Source: Betaproteobacteria bacterium
Lineage (GTDB): Bacteria; Pseudomonadota; Gammaproteobacteria; Burkholderiales; SG8-39
Length of the DNA: 9,110 bases
Reading direction: 5' to 3'
NCBI GenBank assembly: GCA_012274205.1
Contig: JAAOZY010000147.1
Span: forward strand, 1 to 9,110
A program made the translations under genes and the position numbers. Shown piece after piece: positions 1 to 6,118 of the stretch (the stretch's first letter is position 1; each line of letters begins with the position of its first letter). The notes below the pieces were generated by a model. The model was not told the DNA's origin. It worked only from the letters and a program-made list of their open reading frames with translations, and ran no database searches.

Positions 1-257
1 AGGCTGACCAGCGCGTATTGCATTGAGAGCCCGATGCTTTTGGCCGCACCGGTCTTTGCGTCCTGTGCCAGGGCGGTGATGTCGCGTTCGCTCGCAAAGT
101 AGAGGGCGGAGTCCTTTTCCATCGACGTCACCAGCGGGTTTCTTCCGCGTTCCGGCGTATTGATGGTGAACCACATGAGGGTAAGGGTCGCGGCGAGCGC
201 GCGAAGAACCACGCCGAATTTCAGGCGGCTCTTGTATTTGAACAATGACTCGAGCAA
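1..257 (-). CDS. Membrane-anchored protein of unknown function, N-terminal part
   Basis: I do not recognise this protein. The minus-strand frame stays open from a TTG codon at 257 to the window edge (85 codons and part of another). It begins MLESLFKYKSRLKFGVVLRA. A hydrophobic stretch at about residues 14-32 follows several Lys/Arg, so it could be a signal anchor or an uncleaved signal peptide. The visible remainder is soluble and mixed-charge (SMEKDSALYFASERD, about 45-59). I chose TTG because an AAGGAA ribosome binding site (263-268, read on the minus strand) lies five bases upstream. An in-frame ATG at 329 would add 24 residues but has no such site, and the added residues look non-structural. 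The C-terminal part, which might identify the family, lies outside the window. Confidence 0.6.
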   Translation of the reverse strand, partial: MLESLFKYKSRLKFGVVLRALAATLTLMWFTINTPERGRNPLVTSMEKDSALYFASERDITALAQDAKTGAAKSIGLSMQYALVS

Positions 258-757
258 GACGATTCCTTGTGGTCTGGAAATGCCGGTTTCCTGTTGAAAT
301 GCTGCGCCTTGGCGGCTAACAGGGGGCATTGGTACGGCGAATTGAGGTTTCGGGGGGCATGTTGCGCGTAATCCGCCGTTACCGCAAGAGCGGCGATAGT
401 TCCGTTCGGTGGGACACATACGGGGAGAAATGTTGAACCCAGCGGCGGAGAAGTAATCAGGTAACGCGGCCAGCCCCACAAATCGCTTAGATACGCAGCG
501 AGTTCGGTTTGTTTCAGGATCTGGTCGCGGATTTCCTCGCCCTTTGGCCGCCCTGGCGCCGCGGCCAGCTCTGCGGATATAGTGGCGGGCGCGGGAGGGA
601 AGCATGGATCACCGGCACAGCGCGCGCGGGGCCAGGCGCACAGAGGGGCAGTCGGGCATAATGCCGATCAGGGCCTCCAAACTAGTGGGCCACCATTTTG
701 GCGGATTCGGGAATTTCTCCCGGAATGGATCAGGAACTTAGACGCTTTGGTAGCCAG
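258..757. other. Gene-free stretch with no convincing coding region
   Basis: No frame here has both a start with a ribosome binding site and a protein-like composition. On the minus strand one frame is open from about 671 down to 221 and reads plausibly around 482-560 (EEIRDQILKQTELAAYLSDL), but its only usual start is a TTG at 481, inside the frame, without a good ribosome binding site. It may be gene debris or chance. An imperfect hairpin with an ATTCGGGA arm, a 5-nt loop and one bulged G lies at 705-726. Nothing else is recognisable. Confidence 0.5.
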
Positions 758-799
758 TCCGCCCTTGGCCACCACTTTCTTTTCATGTACTTAGGCTGG
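758..799 (+). repeat. tRNA-Phe 3'-end fragment, left copy of a direct repeat
   Basis: The 17 bases TCCGCCCTTGGCCACCA (758-774) are identical to those at 4868-4884. There they form the end of a recognisable tRNA-Phe-like 3' half including CCA. After CCA both copies continue with CTTTC (775-779 here, 4886-4890 there). After nine extra bases in this copy, both share ACTTAGGCTGG (789-799 here, 4891-4901 there). The T-loop upstream of the 17-mer is not preserved here, so this is only an acceptor-end fragment. The shared order of three blocks argues for common descent. It could be an attachment-site half or the scar of a local duplication. Confidence 0.65.
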
Positions 800-826
800 C
801 CTTCAGGCCGGCTTTTTGCGTTTTTT
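793..826 (+). terminator. Strong intrinsic terminator with no gene upstream
   Basis: A GCTGGCC arm (795-801), TTCA loop and GGCCGGC arm (806-812) form a seven-pair stem with one G-U pair. It is followed by TTTTT, GCG and six more T. No plus-strand gene ends nearby. The tRNA 3'-end fragment with CCA lies just before it, so it was probably the terminator of a lost tRNA gene. It also insulates prc from upstream transcription. Confidence 0.8.
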
Positions 827-968
827 GGGGGGCGCTATGCCGAAAGTCGGCGGGTCGGTATGGCGGACTTTTGAGTTTTACATAGTTTGATTGTCATTTC
901 GCCATCCACAGGCAACGAAATCCCGGCGCACGGGTCAAATCTGGCTCGGCGCCAGTTCCAAGGCTGCA

Positions 969-997
969 TTGACATACTACCGGCGGAGCATTTTAAC
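969..997 (+). promoter_or_regulatory. Sigma70-like promoter of the tail-specific protease gene
   Basis: A perfect TTGACA (969-974), a 17-base spacer and TTTAAC (992-997, four of six matches to TATAAT) precede prc. The predicted transcript start, around 1003-1005, would leave a leader of only about 13 bases that still contains the GGAG ribosome binding site at 1008-1011. Confidence 0.6.
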
Positions 998-1016
998 GCC
1001 GTGAGACGGAGCACCA

Positions 1017-3200
1017 ATGAAACAGAAACTGCTGTGGCTACTCCTTGTCCTGGCGACTGCAGCGCAAAGCGCATCGCTCGACGCGGGTGCACCGTACCCG
1101 CCGGAGCTGAAACCAGTACAGCACGAGGCTCAGGCGGCGAGCTTGGCGGCTGAAATGCTGGCTCGTTACCACTACAAGGGGATGCCGCTCGACAGCGCTT
1201 TGTCGGAGAAGATATTCGACCGGTATCTGAAATCCCTTGATTCCGAGAAGATCTTCTTCGTTCAATCCGACGTTGACCATCTTTCTGTCGATCGGACCAG
1301 GCTCGGCGACGCCATCCTGAATGAAGATCTTACCGTTCCATTCGCAATTTTCAATCTTTACGAGCATCGGGCGGCCGAGCGTTTTGCGTACGCCCGCACC
1401 CTGCTCAAACAAGGGTTCGATTTCCAAAAGATCGAAAGCTACCAATACGAACGGGAAAAGGAAACCTGGCCGAAAACGGAAGCGGAAATGCGCGAGTTGT
1501 GGCGCAAGCGGGTGAAGAACGACTGGTTACGGCTCAAGCTTGCCGGAAAGAATGACAAGAGCATTGGCGACATTCTCGATAAGCGCTATGGCAATTTCAT
1601 TAAGCGAATCGGCCAGGTAAAGAGCGCAGACGCCTTTCAAACATACATGAACGCCTACACCATGTCGATCGAACCCCACACCAATTACCTGGGACCGCGG
1701 GCAGCGGAGGACTTCGACATCTCGATGAGACTCTCCCTGGTCGGGATAGGCGCAGTGCTGGCGGATTTGGACGATTACACTACGATACGGGAACTGGTAC
1801 CGGGGGGGCCTGCAAGCCTTTCGGGACAACTGAAGACCGGGGACCGCATTGTCGGCGTCGCTCAGGGCAAAAACGGCTCCATGACGGACGTCATGGGCTG
1901 GCGCCTGGACGACACTGTTGCGCTGATTCGCGGCGTGCCGGACTCGATGGTCATGCTCGACGTGCTTCCGGCAGACGCCGGGCCCGACGGCAAACACAAA
2001 CTGGTTTCTCTCATTCGGAAAACGATCAGCCTGGAGGAACAGGCGGCTAAGGCGTCCGTCCATTCCACAATGGACGGCAAGACGACTCGCCGCGTTGGTG
2101 TGATATCCCTTCCCTCCTTTTATGAGGATTTCGCAGGCAGACAAAAAGGCGTCCGGGATTACAAAAGCGCGACCCGCGATGTGGCGCGCCTGCTGGACGG
2201 GCTGAAGAAGGAGGGAGTCGACGGTGTACTGATCGACTTGCGCAACAACGGCGGTGGTTCGTTGGTAGAAGCGATTGATGTCGCCGGTCTGTTCATTGAC
2301 AAGGGGCCGGTGGTGCAGCAGCGCGACGCAAGCGGTGAGATCACTGTGGGGAGCGACACCCGGGCCGGTGTCGCCTGGGCTGGTCCCCTTGGCGTACTGA
2401 TCAACCGAGGTTCGGCTTCGGCGTCGGAGATCTTTGCTGCCGCCATGCAGGATTATGGCCGCGGCCTGATTATCGGCGAACCGAGCTTTGGCAAAGGTAC
2501 CGTGCAAAGCATGGTCGATCTCGACCGGGTGGCCAAAAATGGCAAACCGAAATTCGGTGAATTGAAAATGACGGTTGCACAGTTTTTTCGCATCAATGGG
2601 GGTACGACACAATTGCGCGGCGTGAAGCCGGATATCCTCTTCCCTGCAGTTATTGATGCGGAGAATTTTGGCGAATCGAGCTTCGGCAACGCGCTCCCCT
2701 GGGTGCAGATCAAGGCGGCGGATTATTCGCCTGTCGGCGACTTGAAGGGATTGCTGCCTATCCTGTCGGCGCTGCATGAGGCGCGCGTGTCAAAGGATAA
2801 GGACTTCCAGTACCTGCAGGAGGACATCGCTGAATCGAGGCTTGAGCGCAAGAAAAACCTGGTATCGCTGAACGAAGCCGTTCGACGCAAGGAACGGGAC
2901 GCCCAGGAGGTTCGGCTCAGATCCCGCGAATCACGGAGGAATTCTGGCGGAAGCAGCCACGGGAATGTGCTTGGCGAGGTACCCGCGCTGCGAAAGGGCT
3001 CTGCGCTTGGCGACGACGGCTTGCAGGCAGACGAACGCAATCTCGCCGTCGAATTGGCGGCTGAAAAAGTGCGGAAGAATGCCAAAGACGTCTTGCTGGA
3101 CGAAGCCGTCTCCATACTTTCCGACGAAGTAGGGGTGCTGACAGCAGGCGCCCGACTCGCGGTCCGTGTCAAGCCGGGTTCCATTGCGATGCCGGATTAG
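1017..3200 (+). CDS. prc: Tail-specific protease Prc/Tsp, S41 family (C-terminal processing peptidase)
   Basis: This is a periplasmic serine protease that degrades or trims proteins from their C-termini; in other bacteria it acts on cell-wall enzymes and misfolded periplasmic proteins. The 727 residues compare with about 680 in E. coli. A signal peptide ends near residue 19 (LLWLLLVLATAAQSA). An N-terminal helical domain spans about 30-230, a PDZ domain about 238-320, and the S41 core about 355-545. The core holds NRGSASASEIF (463-473) with predicted nucleophile Ser468, Asp479 in AAAMQDYGR, and general base Lys493 in GEPSFGKGTVQ. These have the same spacing as Ser430 and Lys455 of the E. coli enzyme. 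A charged, probably coiled-coil tail (about 600-700) ends the protein. The ATG has GGAG five bases upstream. All catalytic residues are present, so it should be active. Confidence 0.96.
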   Translation: MKQKLLWLLLVLATAAQSASLDAGAPYPPELKPVQHEAQAASLAAEMLARYHYKGMPLDSALSEKIFDRYLKSLDSEKIFFVQSDVDHLSVDRTRLGDAILNEDLTVPFAIFNLYEHRAAERFAYARTLLKQGFDFQKIESYQYEREKETWPKTEAEMRELWRKRVKNDWLRLKLAGKNDKSIGDILDKRYGNFIKRIGQVKSADAFQTYMNAYTMSIEPHTNYLGPRAAEDFDISMRLSLVGIGAVLADLDDYTTIRELVPGGPASLSGQLKTGDRIVGVAQGKNGSMTDVMGWRLDDTVALIRGVPDSMVMLDVLPADAGPDGKHKLVSLIRKTISLEEQAAKASVHSTMDGKTTRRVGVISLPSFYEDFAGRQKGVRDYKSATRDVARLLDGLKKEGVDGVLIDLRNNGGGSLVEAIDVAGLFIDKGPVVQQRDASGEITVGSDTRAGVAWAGPLGVLINRGSASASEIFAAAMQDYGRGLIIGEPSFGKGTVQSMVDLDRVAKNGKPKFGELKMTVAQFFRINGGTTQLRGVKPDILFPAVIDAENFGESSFGNALPWVQIKAADYSPVGDLKGLLPILSALHEARVSKDKDFQYLQEDIAESRLERKKNLVSLNEAVRRKERDAQEVRLRSRESRRNSGGSSHGNVLGEVPALRKGSALGDDGLQADERNLAVELAAEKVRKNAKDVLLDEAVSILSDEVGVLTAGARLAVRVKPGSIAMPD

Positions 3201-3291
3201 AAGAACGCGGCGGTCGCGCTTCGTCCCGCGTAGTGTGCGCGTCAAGGAGGCCCGCTGCTTGTGCCGGGTGGACCCACGATTTCCCATCAAA

Positions 3292-3368
3292 GCGTCCGTA
3301 GCTCATTTGGATAGAGCACTTGGCTTCGAACCAAGGGGTAGGGAGTTCGAATCTCTCCGGGCGCACCA
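3292..3368 (+). tRNA. tRNA-Arg (anticodon UCG)
   Basis: It is 77 bases long with encoded CCA. The acceptor stem GCGTCCG pairs with CGGGCGC (one G-U). The D stem is GCTC/GAGC. The anticodon stem CTTGG/CCAAG encloses loop CTTCGAA, giving anticodon TCG, which reads CGA and related Arg codons. The T arm is GGGAG-TTCGAAT-CTCTC with one G-U pair. All arms close, so it should be functional. It sits 91 bases after prc and 85 bases before the methyltransferase start. I see no clear terminator directly after it. Confidence 0.96.
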
Positions 3369-3453
3369 TTGATTTCATCACCAGCGTTCGTCCCGAGCTC
3401 GACAATGCGGAACTGACATTCACCCAACAATCGACAGAACGCGCGAGGAATTG

Positions 3454-4275
3454 ATGGGACCGCTGTTGACTCTGGAAGTGTGCCAGACATTGCGCGCGGC
3501 GGTGCGGGCTGCTAGCCCAAAGCTCGAGTGTACCCTGGACCTTGGGCGTTCGATGACGATGGTCGAAGTGAGCGAGGCGGGTTGGAGTTATCAAGGTCAA
3601 CGCTTTCCGCACCTTGAAACCTGTAAAGCCCGAACTATCTATTACTGGGTTGATGGGGCTTTTCAGCCGGTGGCGCGGTATACGGCGTCGCTGGTCAAGT
3701 TGGTGCCGACAGTGTCCGGGCCGCCGACGTTTGAGATCGACGGCATAAAGATGCTGCCCACGGCGCGAGTCTCGCCCTACTCGGATGCCGCGCGCAAAGT
3801 CGACTTGATTCAACCAAACGGTAAGGTGATTCTGGATACGTGTGGCGGCCTTGGCTATTTCGCCGGCTGGTGCTTGCATAGACACGCCAGGCAGGTACTT
3901 TCGTACGAGAAAAATCCTGACGTAATTTGGCTGCGCAGCCTCAACCCGTGGTCACCGCAGATCGGCGGCGGATTGAAGCTGGTCAAGGCCGACATTACCG
4001 AAGTGATCGGGTCGCTGCCCGCTGAGTCGGTCGACGCCGTCTTGCACGACCCACCCCGTTTTGGCATCGCGGGAGAACTCTACTCGCAAATCTTTTATGA
4101 GCACCTGAGCCGGGTACTTAGGCCGAATGGCAAATTGTTTCATTACACCGGCACACCCAACAAACTCACCAGCGGGCGCGACGTTCCCGGCGAAGTGGCT
4201 AAACGTCTGCGCCGCGCTGGGTTTGTAACGGTGTTCGATGGGGATGGTGTGTTGGCGGTGAATAAGGGAGGCTAG
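3454..4275 (+). CDS. Class I SAM-dependent methyltransferase with DPPR motif (COG2521-like)
   Basis: The 273-residue protein has an N-terminal domain of about 100 residues followed by a Rossmann-like methyltransferase core. The SAM-binding motif I is ILDTCGGLGYFAGW (126-139). It is followed by the acidic residue of strand beta2 (SYEKNP, Glu152), Asp180 in LVKADITE, and HDPPRFGIAGELYS (198-211) at the motif IV position. DPP motifs at this place occur in enzymes that methylate exocyclic nitrogens or RNA bases. The combination with GELYS resembles a group best known to me from archaea as predicted methyltransferases. The substrate is unknown. I chose ATG at 3454 over the adjoining TTG at 3451 because GAGGA at 3445-3449 is spaced properly only for the ATG. 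It lies downstream of tRNA-Arg, possibly on the same transcript, but that does not establish a tRNA target. Confidence 0.8.
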   Translation: MGPLLTLEVCQTLRAAVRAASPKLECTLDLGRSMTMVEVSEAGWSYQGQRFPHLETCKARTIYYWVDGAFQPVARYTASLVKLVPTVSGPPTFEIDGIKMLPTARVSPYSDAARKVDLIQPNGKVILDTCGGLGYFAGWCLHRHARQVLSYEKNPDVIWLRSLNPWSPQIGGGLKLVKADITEVIGSLPAESVDAVLHDPPRFGIAGELYSQIFYEHLSRVLRPNGKLFHYTGTPNKLTSGRDVPGEVAKRLRRAGFVTVFDGDGVLAVNKGG

Positions 4276-4421
4276 CCATCGTCGAATCCCTGGTTTCTAT
4301 CGCAGGCAATTGCGTCTGAACGTGTATAGGTGGTTCTCGGTGTTGCCGTTACAATTGATTACTGGCTTCCGCGCCGCAATTTGCTAGCCTGTGAAGTATC
4401 GGAATGGTGGAGAGTGATGAC

Positions 4422-4826
4422 ATGAAACCTTACTCGAAGGTGGTCGCGGTGCTGGTCCTGCTTATGTTCGGGGCAGCGGCGAGTGAACCTGCGATGGCCC
4501 GGGGCGGCCACGGTGGCAGTTATGGTCGCGGCGGTGGCTACGTTCATAGTCGCGGTTACGGCGGCGTGGGTCTTGGCATTGCTCTCGGTATTCCGCTGCT
4601 TCTCGGGCTGGGTTATTACTCCGCTCCGTATTATTCTTATCCGGCTTACTCCGCTCCGGGGCCTGCACCTTCTGGCGGATATATCGAGCAGGGCTATGCC
4701 CAGGCAGCCCCAGCACCTGGCCAGCAGCAAGACTGGTACTTCTGCGCCGGTTCCAATGCCTACTACCCCTATGTGCGGGAATGTCCCGGTGGCTGGCAGC
4801 GCGTCCCCTCGCAGCCGCCCCGCTAA
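4422..4826 (+). CDS. Small secreted Gly/Tyr-rich protein of unknown function
   Basis: The 134-residue protein starts MKPYSKVVAVLVLLMFGAAA with a likely signal peptide cleaved after AMA (about residue 26). A Gly/Arg/Tyr-rich stretch follows (27-50), then a hydrophobic segment VGLGIALGIPLLLGLG (about 49-64), a Tyr/Pro/Ala-rich linker (65-100), and a C-terminal block DWYFCAGSNAYYPYVRECPG (103-122) with two Cys that may form a disulfide. This layout is common among uncharacterised envelope proteins of Betaproteobacteria; none that I know of has an assigned function. I chose ATG at 4422 because it has GGAG at 4409-4412 and begins directly with a signal peptide. The GTG at 4404 would add six residues in front of it. 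It ends six bases before a tRNA-Phe remnant and converges with the minus-strand gene at 4889-5125. Confidence 0.75.
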   Translation: MKPYSKVVAVLVLLMFGAAASEPAMARGGHGGSYGRGGGYVHSRGYGGVGLGIALGIPLLLGLGYYSAPYYSYPAYSAPGPAPSGGYIEQGYAQAAPAPGQQQDWYFCAGSNAYYPYVRECPGGWQRVPSQPPR

Positions 4827-4831
4827 TTCTC

Positions 4832-4884
4832 GCGGATTGAGCAAAATCCGTGTGGCGACGGTTCAATTCCGCCCTTGGCCACCA
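4832..4884 (+). pseudogene. tRNA-Phe-like remnant: 3' half from anticodon arm to CCA
   Basis: The bases run from the anticodon arm (GCGGATTGAGCAAAATCCGT) through a T arm GACGG-TTCAATT-CCGCC to the acceptor strand CTTGGCC, A73 and CCA. From the anticodon stem onward this follows tRNA-Phe(GAA) nearly base for base as I remember the bacterial gene (GGATTGAAAATCC, then CGGTTCAATTCC in place of CGGTTCGATTCC). The anticodon loop carries three extra bases and the T stem has an A-C mismatch. The matching 5' half (GGCCAAG, D arm) is absent: the preceding bases are the end of a protein gene. It cannot form a tRNA. It may be an attachment-site remnant. Confidence 0.75.
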
Positions 4885-4901
4885 ACTTTCACTTAGGCTG
4901 G
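4868..4901 (+). repeat. Right copy of the tRNA 3'-end direct repeat
   Basis: TCCGCCCTTGGCCACCA (4868-4884), CTTTC (4886-4890) and ACTTAGGCTGG (4891-4901) recur in the same order and orientation at 758-799, about 4.1 kb upstream. The left copy has nine extra bases before the last block and lacks one A after CCA. The last block here overlaps the C-terminal codons and stop of the minus-strand gene ending at 4889. Confidence 0.7.
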
Positions 4902-5125
4902 TGTTTGGGCTTGCCCTGCTCTTCGCGGCCTTCCATGCGTTCACTTGCCAGTTGCGATAGTACCCAGGTCACGAGCCCAAAAACGACGATGGCGAACAGT
5001 AACGGCATCCAGGCCGAAGCTTCCGCGCCCCGCCCCGCGTTCACCATCTGCGCGTTCGCAGCGTAAGCTGCACCGGTCGCGAGCAAGCCTGTCGCACCGA
5101 CAGTCGTAGCAAGCAAGGTCTTCAC
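4889..5125 (-). CDS. Small membrane protein of unknown function
   Basis: The 78-residue protein begins MKTLLATTVGATGLLATGAA, either a signal peptide with cleavage after AYA (residue 22) or a first membrane helix. A clear membrane helix follows at about 40-58 (MPLLFAIVVFGLVTWVLSQL), then a short hydrophilic tail ending in KPKHQPK. I chose the GTG start at 5125 because AAGGA lies just upstream (5129-5133 on the minus strand), although the spacing of three bases is short. No family is recognised. Its last codons overlap the right copy of the tRNA-tail repeat, so the C-terminus may derive from that sequence. It converges with the secreted-protein gene ending at 4826. Confidence 0.6.
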   Translation of the reverse strand: MKTLLATTVGATGLLATGAAYAANAQMVNAGRGAEASAWMPLLFAIVVFGLVTWVLSQLASERMEGREEQGKPKHQPK

Positions 5126-5450
5126 AAGTCCTTCTAATCGACGAAATTTGGGACGAATCTACGCCGGCACGCGGGCAAGGTCTGTGCGGTGGCGAACGCG
5201 GCTCAGCATATTGCATCCCTGCGCTGCAATTGCAGCACGTGCAGCTTGGCTTGAAGTGAAACGATTTCAACACCGGCGCGCTTGTATCTGCGGAGCCTTA
5301 GGATGCGGCGGCTGCCGACGCATGCAGGACCCAGGTCAGTTGAGTTGATTGGGGGCTGCGTTGGTTGGCGTACAGACCGCGGCGCAGGCAAGTGCTTAAA
5401 TGACATCACGAACGCGTGCTTGGGCATCCTCGCAGAGGGTCGGCAACGCG
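5126..5450. other. Gene-free stretch upstream of a tiny membrane peptide
   Basis: No frame here is convincingly coding. The stretch contains a perfect 14-base palindrome GCTGCAATTGCAGC (5223-5236), possibly an operator. It also contains a weak hairpin ATGCG...CGCAT (5303-5323). The first bases must hold the promoter of the minus-strand gene starting at 5125, but I see no clear -35/-10 pair. Confidence 0.5.
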
Positions 5451-5462
5451 ATGAAGGATCAT

Positions 5463-5522
5463 ATGTATATCGGCCTCGGTACTCTCGTAATCATCATTGT
5501 GCTGATTCTCATCCTGCGCTAG
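5463..5522 (+). CDS. 19-residue single-helix membrane peptide
   Basis: This very short gene encodes MYIGLGTLVIIIVLILILR. It is almost wholly hydrophobic (residues 3-18) with a C-terminal Arg, as expected of a single membrane-spanning peptide. ATG at 5463 has GAAGGA at 5453-5458, four bases upstream. An in-frame ATG at 5451 would add MKDH but would use the ribosome binding site as codons. Similar tiny membrane peptides are frequent in Betaproteobacteria and usually have no known role. Coding status rests only on composition and the ribosome binding site; conservation in relatives would decide it. Confidence 0.45.
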   Translation: MYIGLGTLVIIIVLILILR

Positions 5523-5638
5523 TGTTTGCCGCGACCAAACAAGCGCGAGCAGGCTTTTCGGTCGTTGAATATTTGCCTTGAATGTCACCAGCATGGATGA
5601 CCAATGTGTTTTGTGCAGGTTTTGACTAGGATTCCACC

Positions 5639-5854
5639 ATGCCGCGCAAACGCTCGAGCAAGATCCAGGACATAAACCAGATTGCTGCCGAAATCCTTGA
5701 AGAGGCCATAGGCGTACCCGCTCCCATTACCCCGGTTGGCAAGAAGAACCCTGCCGCCGCGGAATCAGGGCGCATACGCGACCTTAATGCGGACGCGGTA
5801 AGGACCAAGCCTGGCAAGACGGAAGGGCTTCCCTCCAGCAAGCAAAAGGCATGA
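5639..5854 (+). CDS. Small basic protein of unknown function
   Basis: The 71-residue protein begins MPRKRSSKIQDINQIAAEIL and ends in a Lys/Ser-rich tail. AGGA at 5628-5631 is seven bases before the ATG, a good ribosome binding site. A short helix (DINQIAAEILEEAIGV, about 11-26) and a later KKNPAAAESGRIRDLNADAV (about 35-54) recall a widespread group of small basic bacterial proteins with the pattern DxNQLAxxIVxxA...KNPAAxxLGRxGGxKGG. The Gly/Lys repeat that usually follows is missing here, so the resemblance is only partial. It has no membrane segment or signal peptide. A DNA- or RNA-binding role would be a guess from charge alone. Confidence 0.6.
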   Translation: MPRKRSSKIQDINQIAAEILEEAIGVPAPITPVGKKNPAAAESGRIRDLNADAVRTKPGKTEGLPSSKQKA

Positions 5855-5857
5855 GCA

Positions 5858-5879
5858 CGAGCAAGTAGGATATTGCTCG
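5858..5879. other. Hairpin just after the small basic protein gene
   Basis: CGAGCAA (5858-5864) and TTGCTCG (5873-5879) form a perfect seven-pair stem around an eight-base loop, three bases past the stop codon. No T run follows, so it is not a canonical terminator. It could protect the 3' end of the message. Confidence 0.4.
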
Positions 5880-5995
5880 CGCGAAGAGCCTGGTGGCGAT
5901 CCGGGCCGCCGCGTCCGCTAGATCACTGTTTCCGAATTCATCAAGCATTCCCGGCATGGACTTCTCCGTTGCCGCTGGAATTTCTCCTGATCGGC

Positions 5996-6001
5996 TAAAA
6001 T
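5996..6001 (+). promoter_or_regulatory. Possible -10 element of the AEC transporter gene
   Basis: TAAAAT matches TATAAT at five of six positions and lies about 118 bases before the GTG start. The best upstream element, TTGCCG (5969-5974), is 21 bases away, too far for an ordinary sigma70 promoter. The call is weak. Confidence 0.25.
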
Positions 6002-6118
6002 GCAGCCGGCATTTCACCGACTACGCAATTCCAGGGAAGATACCCTTGTCCGCATCGGTGTTTCCGCGCCGATGTGCGCGTGCCCTTTTTGCCTGTTGTT
6101 GTCGACTGGAGGGAGATT

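Noticed and set aside
582..794. Plus-strand 70-codon open frame before the terminator
   Set aside because: It runs through the tRNA-tail repeat, lacks a well-placed ribosome binding site and has no protein-like pattern.
1527..2777. Long minus-strand open frame (416 codons) across the protease gene
   Set aside because: It lies wholly antisense to prc, whose domains and catalytic residues are intact. The antisense protein is rich in Arg/His/Gln with no domain features.
3169..3885. Minus-strand open frame across tRNA-Arg and the methyltransferase start
   Set aside because: It would run through an intact tRNA gene and the methyltransferase N-terminus; no ribosome binding site or protein features support it.
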